Of a DNA stretch of 64,000 bases, positions 1 to 7,383 are shown in pieces. The stretch covers positions 683,583 through 747,582 of the forward strand of contig NZ_KE332518.1 in assembly GCF_000413055.1 (NCBI RefSeq), given 5' to 3'. Positions within the stretch are counted from its first letter, which is position 1. The number at the start of each line of letters is the position of its first letter. A model generated the notes under the pieces. That model was not told the DNA's origin. It saw only the letters and a program-made list of their open reading frames with translations, and searched no databases. The position numbers were made by a program, and so were the translations under genes. This stretch comes from Treponema maltophilum ATCC 51939 (GTDB lineage: Bacteria > Spirochaetota > Spirochaetia > Treponematales > Treponemataceae).

Positions 1-2
1 TA

Positions 3-3000
3 GTATGTTTTACGATTTTTGCGCTGAACATAAAAAAGCGCAGTCCCTTGTACCTCGGCCTTTTTTTGCTCTCCCTGCTTTTGCGTATGGGCATAACCGG
101 ATTCAATATACTTCCGTTGGTGTTTAAGAATTTTCCGTATAGCGTTTTATTCAAAATGGAATATTCGGTTTTGTGGATCGGGCCGCCCGCATTTTTGTTC
201 TTTTTGTATTCGATGTTCAAGTGGATGACCAAGTACCGGCGCTTAACCTATGCATACGGTATTCTTGAAGCCGTACTCGGTTTGCTGACCGTCTGTTTGC
301 CGATTTCGATTGTAAATAAGTTGGTGCCGGTCTTTGAAATTGCGACGATCATCGGAGCCGTTTTTTGCATCGTCATTCTTATTGCGGGATTTTTTAAAAG
401 AGAAAAACATATCGCCATGTATTCGCTGTCCGTGCTTGTCGTCGCACTCGCGCTTTTACACGAAATTATGTACCTCGCAGTACACGGCGCGATTATATAC
501 AGCTATATTCCTTTGGCGGTTTTAATACTTGCCGTCGTTCAGTTCTTTACCCTTGCCGCGCAGGAAACCGAACTGTTTTCAGACCGCGTCGTACTCATAC
601 ATAAATTAAAAAAACTCAACGACGCGTACATACGCTTTGTTCCGCGCGAGTTTTTGGATATGCTGAATAAGCGCGACATCACCGACGTTGCATTGGGCGA
701 TTATGTTCAAAAAGATATGGGCATTTTATTTGCACAGATTTACGTACGCGCGGGCAGCCAAGATATCACGCTGGAAGAAGAGTACGATATTTTCAGTACG
801 TTTTCGATGGTCGTGTCTTTGCTTATGCCGCAATACGGCGGCTTTGTAAGCAAATTTTTAAGCCGCGGCCTTATTGCGCTGTTCCCCGACGGAACGCAAA
901 GCGTAATCAACTGCTGCTTTGAGATACAGGAACGAATCGATAAACTCAACGAGATCCGCCGCTCGGCCGGCCGTCCGCCCGTTTTTGTGGCGATGGGCAT
1001 TCACTACGGAAAAATGATTTTGGGAACCATCGGAGAAATTTCCCGCTTGGACGATACGGTTATATCCGATGCGGTAAATACGGCTGCGCGTATCGAAAGC
1101 GTGTCCGAAACCCTGCATTATCCGGTGCTCGCGTCTTTGGAAGCGATCGAAAAGTCGAATTTGGCTGAGAGCGCCGATATCGCGCTTGTTCCGCTGGGAA
1201 ACATTCACGTAAAGGGCAGGATAAAATTGGTTTTGCTTTTTAACTGTTTGCCGCTCGAACGATTTCGAAAAAACTCGAAACGGGCGACAGCGCCGGCGTA
1301 TCGCTTGAAAAAAAGGGGCCTGTTGTACATGAAAGTGTTTAAAAGCCGACTTATTTTTTTATTTTATTTATGCGCCGCCGCAGCTTTATCCGCCGCGTCC
1401 GTTCACGATACGGCGGTTTTATCGGCGGGAAGAATATTTGTTTCGCGTCCGGAAAAACTCGCTTCAGCTTCGATAAAACTGCCCGGTTTGTGGGAATTTT
1501 ATTGGAACGAATTTATCGATCCGGCACTTTTTTATTCCGGCAATGCTTCCGAACCTTCAAAACCTTCCGCCTCAAAGCCCGAACCCTATGCCCTCGTTAA
1601 AGTGCCTTCCGTATGGAACGATATTATCGGCGAGCGCGAAGCGAAATGGGGCAAGGGATCCGCAACCTATCACATCAGGATCGAAAACCTTAAGCCGAAT
1701 TTCCGTTACGCTATGTACATGTTCGATCGGATAGGAACCGCGGGCAATTTATACTGCAACGGAAAGCTTGCCTTTTCGCAGGGCACACCTTCGGTAAACT
1801 ATAAAGAAACGCGCTCCCGCCGCTCCATGGATATCGCCGTGCTCGAATCGGATGCGGACGGCATTGTCGACTTGGTTTTTCATTGTTCAAACTACGTGTA
1901 CCGTATCGGCGGTTTGTGGAGCAGCCTTTCATTTGCCGAAGAAGGTTTTATCCGCCACCGGTTTACGATTAATTTGAATTATAACTTTTTTTACGCCGGC
2001 GCTTTGCTGAGCATAATGCTGTATCACTTGTTTTTATTTTTGTTCCGAAAATACGATTGGCCGAGTTTTTATTTTGCGTTTTTCGCTTTTACGGTTTTTT
2101 TACGCAGCATTTCCGACGATTTTTCGCTTTTGCTGTTGTATGTTCCGGCCATACCGTATGCGCTCGATTTGAAAATCAGCTATACCGCCGTTTTTGCCGC
2201 TCCGGTATTTTTTATGCTGCATTTGATGTCTTTATACAGTACCGATTTGAAAACGGGAACAAAAAAGGCCGTTGCGGCAAAAATCGTTGTCATCATCGGT
2301 GCGGCTATCGGGCTTGCCATGTGGCTGTCCCCGATCGCTATAGCGAATTACCTGGTGATTCCCTGCCTTGTCTATTTGTTTGCAAGCATTATCGTGATTT
2401 TAGTTATGATTTTTTCCGAACTGCGCCAAAGCAGCGTGGAAATCATTGTTTTAAGCATGCTCGGCGTTGCGGTTATTTCGTTTGCCGCCATATATGATAC
2501 GATTATTACGCAGCTTTCGCGCGGCACCTATGCAAACGTGCATCTTTTATCGTATGCGTTTATTTTGTTCGTATTGTTTCAGTCCCTTATTGCCGCAATC
2601 CGGCACGAACAGGCCGCTTCTTCGATAGAAGTGCTGTCGGAAAGTTTGCAAAAAACAAACCTGTCGTATATGCGCTTTGTTCCGCAGGAATTTTTGCACC
2701 TTTTGGAAAAAGGCAATATTACCGACGTCGAAATGGGAAATTACACGACGCGCAATGTAACGCTTTTGTGCGCGGACATACGCAATTTTACCCCGATATC
2801 GGAACAGCTCGGCGGCAAAGAAGTGTTCGATTTGCTCAACGCCTGTTTTACGAATATTGCTCCGCTTATCCGCACATACGGCGGATTTATCGAAAAATAT
2901 TTGGGCGACTGCATCATTGCGATTTTTCCCGACAATACGTCGAATATCTTTCAGTGCGCAATCGAAATGCAGCAAAAAATGCAGTATTTAAAAACGGGCA

Positions 3001-3305
3001 AGCCCATTACGCTGCGCATCGGAATCGGCATTCACTACGGAAAGGTTATTTTGGGAACAACCGGTTCGGCCGAGCGTTTGTCGCAGGTTGCCGTGTCGGA
3101 AGCGGTCGATACGGTTATGCGTTTGGAATCTTTAACGAAAACCTACGGAAAAGAAATTCTCGTGTCCGGTTCTGCGCTGAATCATGCCGGCACGGCGCGC
3201 TCGAAAGAAGGATTTAAATTCGTCAAAATCGATACGAAAAGCTTAAAAAAGCCTTTAAAAGACGAACTCTTTTCGCTCGAAATTCCCGAAACTTTCGACA
3301 TGTAA
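3..3305 (+). CDS. Tandem 7TMR-DISM / class III cyclase polyprotein (5' partial)
   Basis: The frame is open to the left edge, so the N-terminus lies outside. Numbering here is from a TTG codon at 48. Residues about 1-170 are the last helices of a 7TM (7TMR-DISM type) region and 220-390 are a class III cyclase fold. Without a stop there follow a signal-peptide-like helix (428-450), a periplasmic DISMED2-like domain (455-625), seven membrane helices (640-850) and a second cyclase domain (895-1065). Domain 1 has Gln230 and Arg273 where the metal-binding Asp residues belong, but keeps Lys269, Thr337, Asn344 and Arg348. Domain 2 keeps Asp910 and Asp954 but has Val1014 and Asp1021 in place of Thr and Asn. 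The pair could form one composite active site. An internal ATG at 1329 has a GGGG-type ribosome site 10 nt upstream, so the second half may also be made separately. Fold assignment is firm; activity and nucleotide specificity are inferred. Confidence 0.88.
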   Translation, partial: VCFTIFALNIKKRSPLYLGLFLLSLLLRMGITGFNILPLVFKNFPYSVLFKMEYSVLWIGPPAFLFFLYSMFKWMTKYRRLTYAYGILEAVLGLLTVCLPISIVNKLVPVFEIATIIGAVFCIVILIAGFFKREKHIAMYSLSVLVVALALLHEIMYLAVHGAIIYSYIPLAVLILAVVQFFTLAAQETELFSDRVVLIHKLKKLNDAYIRFVPREFLDMLNKRDITDVALGDYVQKDMGILFAQIYVRAGSQDITLEEEYDIFSTFSMVVSLLMPQYGGFVSKFLSRGLIALFPDGTQSVINCCFEIQERIDKLNEIRRSAGRPPVFVAMGIHYGKMILGTIGEISRLDDTVISDAVNTAARIESVSETLHYPVLASLEAIEKSNLAESADIALVPLGNIHVKGRIKLVLLFNCLPLERFRKNSKRATAPAYRLKKRGLLYMKVFKSRLIFLFYLCAAAALSAASVHDTAVLSAGRIFVSRPEKLASASIKLPGLWEFYWNEFIDPALFYSGNASEPSKPSASKPEPYALVKVPSVWNDIIGEREAKWGKGSATYHIRIENLKPNFRYAMYMFDRIGTAGNLYCNGKLAFSQGTPSVNYKETRSRRSMDIAVLESDADGIVDLVFHCSNYVYRIGGLWSSLSFAEEGFIRHRFTINLNYNFFYAGALLSIMLYHLFLFLFRKYDWPSFYFAFFAFTVFLRSISDDFSLLLLYVPAIPYALDLKISYTAVFAAPVFFMLHLMSLYSTDLKTGTKKAVAAKIVVIIGAAIGLAMWLSPIAIANYLVIPCLVYLFASIIVILVMIFSELRQSSVEIIVLSMLGVAVISFAAIYDTIITQLSRGTYANVHLLSYAFILFVLFQSLIAAIRHEQAASSIEVLSESLQKTNLSYMRFVPQEFLHLLEKGNITDVEMGNYTTRNVTLLCADIRNFTPISEQLGGKEVFDLLNACFTNIAPLIRTYGGFIEKYLGDCIIAIFPDNTSNIFQCAIEMQQKMQYLKTGKPITLRIGIGIHYGKVILGTTGSAERLSQVAVSEAVDTVMRLESLTKTYGKEILVSGSALNHAGTARSKEGFKFVKIDTKSLKKPLKDELFSLEIPETFDM

Positions 3306-3357
3306 CCGATTATGAGCGAAGCGAATTGCCTGAACACTCTCTTGCTCACGCGTGCTG

Positions 3358-5253
3358 TCATTCCATCTCGAAGGCGCCTGTGTACAATTCGTAGTAGGTA
3401 CCTTTTTGTGCAATCAATTCGTCGTGGCTGCCCCTCTCGATAATCCTGCCGCGGTCCAGCACGATGATGTGGTCGGAATTGCGGACGGTTGAAAGCCGGT
3501 GCGCAATGACGAAGGTTGTCCGTCCGGCCATCAATTTATCCATTCCGTCCTGCACCAAAGCTTCGGTCCGCGTATCGATCGAAGAAGTCGCTTCGTCGAG
3601 AATCATAACCGGCGGATCGGACACTGCCGCACGGGCAATGGAAAGAAGCTGGCGCTGGCCCTGCGATAAGCCGCTTCCGCCGTTTTTCAGCATCGTGTCG
3701 TAGGATTGCGGCAGCATGCGGATAAAGGCGTCCGCATTCGCGAGTTTTGCCGCTTCGATGCACTGTTCGTCCGTTGCTTCGGGGTTGCCGTATCGGATGT
3801 TTTCCATAACGGTGCCCGTAAATAAATTGACGTCCTGCAATACAACGCCCAAAGAGCGGCGCAATGCGTCTTTTTTTATTTTATTGATATTGATGCCGTC
3901 GTAGCGTATTTTTCCGTCGTCGATGTCGTAAAAGCGGTTTAAAAGATTCGTGATGGTCGTTTTGCCCGCACCCGTTTCGCCGACAAAGGCGATCTTTTGT
4001 CCGGGCTCGGCAAAGAGCGTAATGTCGTACAAAACCTGCTTGCCGCTCACGTACGAAAAATCCACATGATCCAAAACGACGCGGCCTTCAAGTTTTGTAA
4101 AGGTAAGGCTTCCGTCGCCGTGCGGATGTTTCCACGCCCAAAGACCTGTGCGGTTTTCGCTTTCGGTTAAAACGCCGTTTTCTTCGCGCGCGTTGACCAG
4201 CGTTACGTAGCCGTTGTCTTTTTCGCTTTCTTCATCCAAAAAGCTGAAAATACGCGCGGCTCCGGCAAGCGCGGTAACGATCGAATTGAATTGATTGGCG
4301 ATTTGCGAAATGGGGTTTGTAAAATTCCGCGACATGGTAAGGAAGGATGCGATCATGCCGAGCGTCATTACGTTTATGCCGAAAATGCCGAGATTGGGAA
4401 TGTGCGCTATGGCCATGTATGCGCCGAGTACGGCGATAATCACATACTGCACATAACCCAAGGCGTTCATCATCGGCATCATCGTGTTGGCGTATCCGTT
4501 GGCGCTTCCGGCATTTTGTTTCCATGTATCGTTTTTTTCGCGCATTTCTTTTATTGCCGGTTTTTCGCGGCAAAAAACTTTAATGACTTTTTGTCCGTGT
4601 ATCATTTCTTCGACATAACTTTCAAGTTTTGCCAAAGATTCCTGCTGCTTCATAAAATAACCGGCGCTTTTTCCCGCAATCAATTTGATTGCCTTCAAGA
4701 TAAAAAATAAGGCAGCGCAGACAAGGATTGTGAGCCATACGCTGATGTACAGCATGCAGCAAAAAACCGTTATAATCGTAAAAACCGACGAAATAAGCTG
4801 TGCCATCGACTGCGCAATCATTTGCCTGAGCGTGTCCGTATCGTTTGTGTACAAGCTCATAATGTCGCCGTGGGTATGGGTATCGAAATAGCGCACGGGA
4901 AGGTACTGCATTTTTGTAAACATTTCGTCGCGGATTTTTTTCAGCGTTCCCTGGGCGATCGTTACCATCGTGCGGCTGTACACCAAAGAAGAACACACGC
5001 CTGCAAGGTACACCGCGCCGACGGCCGCAAGTGCGCGCAGGAGTCCCGTAAATACGGGATTTTCGGCTTTTAAAAGCGGCGCAATGTAGCCGTCGATGAG
5101 CGTCTTCAAAAACATAGAAGACGCCGCACTCGCAACGGCGCTGAGCAGGATGCATATCGTTACGAGAACGAGACGCCCTTTATACGCTTTCATGTACGAA
5201 AGCAGCCGTTTTAACGCGGCCGGATTAAAATGCTGTTTTTCGCGTTCATTCAT
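3358..5253 (-). CDS. ABC transporter, permease-ATPase subunit (second half of heterodimer)
   Basis: A 631-residue exporter half-transporter: an N-terminal six-helix transmembrane domain, then a nucleotide-binding domain with Walker A GETGAGKTT, signature LSQGQRQ and Walker B VMILDEATSS. Between the two lies an extra segment of about 50 residues (containing RTGLWAWKHP), which I recognise from clostridial YheH-type multidrug subunits. The start is set at the ATG at 5251-5253, which overlaps the upstream ABC gene by 8 bp; a longer reading to 5340 would run deep into that gene. The pair therefore looks translationally coupled and probably forms a heterodimeric exporter of lipophilic compounds. 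The substrate is unknown. Confidence 0.93.
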   Translation of the reverse strand: MNEREKQHFNPAALKRLLSYMKAYKGRLVLVTICILLSAVASAASSMFLKTLIDGYIAPLLKAENPVFTGLLRALAAVGAVYLAGVCSSLVYSRTMVTIAQGTLKKIRDEMFTKMQYLPVRYFDTHTHGDIMSLYTNDTDTLRQMIAQSMAQLISSVFTIITVFCCMLYISVWLTILVCAALFFILKAIKLIAGKSAGYFMKQQESLAKLESYVEEMIHGQKVIKVFCREKPAIKEMREKNDTWKQNAGSANGYANTMMPMMNALGYVQYVIIAVLGAYMAIAHIPNLGIFGINVMTLGMIASFLTMSRNFTNPISQIANQFNSIVTALAGAARIFSFLDEESEKDNGYVTLVNAREENGVLTESENRTGLWAWKHPHGDGSLTFTKLEGRVVLDHVDFSYVSGKQVLYDITLFAEPGQKIAFVGETGAGKTTITNLLNRFYDIDDGKIRYDGININKIKKDALRRSLGVVLQDVNLFTGTVMENIRYGNPEATDEQCIEAAKLANADAFIRMLPQSYDTMLKNGGSGLSQGQRQLLSIARAAVSDPPVMILDEATSSIDTRTEALVQDGMDKLMAGRTTFVIAHRLSTVRNSDHIIVLDRGRIIERGSHDELIAQKGTYYELYTGAFEME

Positions 5254-6997
5254 TGTCTTCGCTTCCTTTTTGCTGGGACAGGTATACATCGCGGTAAATA
5301 TCGCTTTTTGCGAGCAATTCTTCGTGCGTTCCGGCCGCACTGATTTTTCCCTCGTCCATTACGAGGATCATATCCGCGTGCTGCACCGAACTTACGCGCT
5401 GCGCGATAATGATTTTCGTCGTGCCGGGAATAGCGTCGGCCAAAGCCTGCCGGATGCGGGCATCGGTTTTCGTATCGACCGCGCTCGTTGAATCGTCGAG
5501 AATCAGAATTTTCGGTTTTTTGAGCAAAGCGCGCGCAATGCACAGCCGCTGTTTTTGCCCGCCCGAAACGTTGGCGCCGCCCTGTTCGATGTGCGTATCG
5601 TAGCCGTCGCTCATCGCGCGGATAAACTCGTCGGCGCACGATGCGCGGCACGCGCTTTCCAATTCTTCGTCACTTGCGTTTTCGTTGCCCCAGCGCAGGT
5701 TTTCTTTAATCGTGCCGGAAAACAATTCGTTTTTTTGCAACACCATCGCAACCGCGCCGCGCAAAGCGTTCAAATCGTAGGAGCGTACGTTTTTGCCGCC
5801 GACGTACAAAGCGCCTTCGCTCACGTCGTATAAGCGCGGAATCAGCTGAACAAGGGTTGTTTTTGCCGAACCCGTTCCGCCGATAATGCCGACGGTTTGT
5901 CCCGATTCTATCGTAAAATCGATGTCCTTTAAAACATTTTCGTCGGCCTTTCGGTTGTACCTGAACGATACGTGGTCGAAGCGGATGCTTCCGTCCGCAA
6001 CTTCCGTAACCGGATTTTCGGGGCTTGTGATATCGGCTTTTTCATTTAAAATTTCGACAATGCGCGACGCGGAAGACCCGGAAATCGTAATCATCGCAAA
6101 AACCATGGAAAGCATCATCAAGCTCATTAAAATCTGAATGGAATAAGTGATGAGGGCCGTCAGTTCGCCGGTGGTCAGCCCGAGCGATGCGTCGTTCCCG
6201 CTTGCGACAATCGCCTTTGCGCCGATCCACGAAATGAGAATCATACAAACGTACATGCACAGCTGCATGAGCGGAGAGGTAAAGCTGATGAAGCGTTCGC
6301 CCTTTGAAAACAGCTCGTAGATTGTTTTCGATACCGCTTTGAATTTGCGTGTTTCGTATGTTTCCTGATTGAAGGTTTTTACGACGCGGATTCCTTTTAT
6401 GTTTTCCTGAACGATGTTGTTCAATTCGTCATAGCTACGGAACACTGTGCGGAAAACGGGAATTACCGCGCGGATAATCAAACCCAAAAGCAGGGCAAGT
6501 ACCGGAATCACGGCAAGGAATATAAGCGAGATTTCTTTGTTGATGCTGAAGGATACGCACATCGAAAAAATCATCATAACCGGCCCGCGTATTGCAAGCC
6601 GTATGAGCATTTGGTATGCGTTTTGCAGATTGGTTACGTCGGTCGTAAGCCGCGTTACGATTGAAGCCGAAGAAAATTTATCGATATTCGAAAACGCGAA
6701 GGTTTGCACGTTGTCGTACATATCCTGCCTGAGGTTTGCGGCAAAGCCCGCGGCGGCTTTTGCGCCGATGCGCGCGGCGCCGATTCCCGTCGTAAGCTGC
6801 AAGAGCGCAAATATGAACAGCGCGGCACCGTAAGTCCACACCTTTGCCATGGTTCCCGTATCGATGCCGTAATCGATTAAGCCGGACATGCACAGCGGAA
6901 TAACGATTTCAAAAACCACTTCCGAAGCCGATAAAATAATTGTAATCAAAGAGCCTTTTTTGTGTTCGCGCAGACTTTTTATAAGCGTTTTAATCAT
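5246..6997 (-). CDS. ABC transporter, permease-ATPase subunit (first half of heterodimer)
   Basis: A 583-residue fused permease-ATPase. Six membrane helices occupy about residues 15-310 and the ATPase domain 340-575. Walker A reads GGTGSAKTT, with Ala where Gly is usual; the signature is VSGGQKQR and Walker B ILILDDSTSAVD. Asp rather than Glu follows the Walker B aspartate, which in heterodimeric exporters marks the degenerate catalytic site, so this is probably the non-canonical ATPase partner of the downstream gene. The ATG at 6995-6997 has an AAGGA ribosome site. The gene begins only about 15 nt after the tRNA-Leu terminator, and I see no separate promoter in that gap. Confidence 0.93.
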   Translation of the reverse strand: MIKTLIKSLREHKKGSLITIILSASEVVFEIVIPLCMSGLIDYGIDTGTMAKVWTYGAALFIFALLQLTTGIGAARIGAKAAAGFAANLRQDMYDNVQTFAFSNIDKFSSASIVTRLTTDVTNLQNAYQMLIRLAIRGPVMMIFSMCVSFSINKEISLIFLAVIPVLALLLGLIIRAVIPVFRTVFRSYDELNNIVQENIKGIRVVKTFNQETYETRKFKAVSKTIYELFSKGERFISFTSPLMQLCMYVCMILISWIGAKAIVASGNDASLGLTTGELTALITYSIQILMSLMMLSMVFAMITISGSSASRIVEILNEKADITSPENPVTEVADGSIRFDHVSFRYNRKADENVLKDIDFTIESGQTVGIIGGTGSAKTTLVQLIPRLYDVSEGALYVGGKNVRSYDLNALRGAVAMVLQKNELFSGTIKENLRWGNENASDEELESACRASCADEFIRAMSDGYDTHIEQGGANVSGGQKQRLCIARALLKKPKILILDDSTSAVDTKTDARIRQALADAIPGTTKIIIAQRVSSVQHADMILVMDEGKISAAGTHEELLAKSDIYRDVYLSQQKGSEDNE

Positions 6998-7010
6998 GCG
7001 GTTTCCTTAT

Positions 7011-7055
7011 AAAAAAAGGACTGTCAAAAGCGTGGGCTTTGAAAACAGTCCTTTT
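7011..7055 (-). terminator. Rho-independent terminator of tRNA-Leu
   Basis: An 11-bp perfect inverted repeat (7014-7024 and 7045-7055) begins at the last base of the tRNA and is followed on the minus strand by seven T residues. It sits between the tRNA and the ABC operon. Confidence 0.85.
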
Positions 7056-7141
7056 GCCGGGAACCGGAATCGAACCGGCACGGCGTTTAAATTGCCGAGG
7101 GATTTTAAGTCCCTTGTGTCTACCTATTCCACCATCCCGGC
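7055..7141 (-). tRNA. tRNA-Leu (anticodon TAA)
   Basis: Read on the minus strand this is an 87-nt class II tRNA. Acceptor arms GCCGGGA and TCCCGGC pair fully with discriminator A; the anticodon stem AGGGA/TCCCT encloses CTTAAAA with anticodon TAA; there is a long variable arm and a T arm with GTTCGATTC. CCA is not encoded. It should read UUA, and UUG by wobble. Confidence 0.96.
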
Positions 7142-7168
7142 GGATTTTTTTGTTTTATAAGCGTATAC

Positions 7169-7198
7169 ATACTATCAGAAAAAGCGAAGTGTTGTCAA
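7169..7198 (-). promoter_or_regulatory. Promoter of tRNA-Leu
   Basis: On the minus strand a perfect TTGACA (7193-7198) is followed after 18 bp by TAGTAT (7169-7174), about 28 nt upstream of the tRNA 5' end. Confidence 0.6.
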
Positions 7199-7383
7199 TG
7201 CGGTAAAAAAATGATGAATACGGCAAAACCTTTGCCCGCATGCGGATATGCAATCCTAATCCCGATTTTCGTTCTTGTCGACACCGGCTTTTATTTATTC
7301 ACCGTTATACCGATTACCGAATTATACCGCATTTGCTGCGTCCCCTGTTCTTTTTACGCTTTTTTTTGTATACTATACGCATT

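Noticed and set aside
3358-5340. Longer N-terminus for the second ABC subunit
   Set aside because: The extra 29 residues lie entirely within the end of the first ABC gene and are not family-like; ATG 5253 is the natural coupled start.
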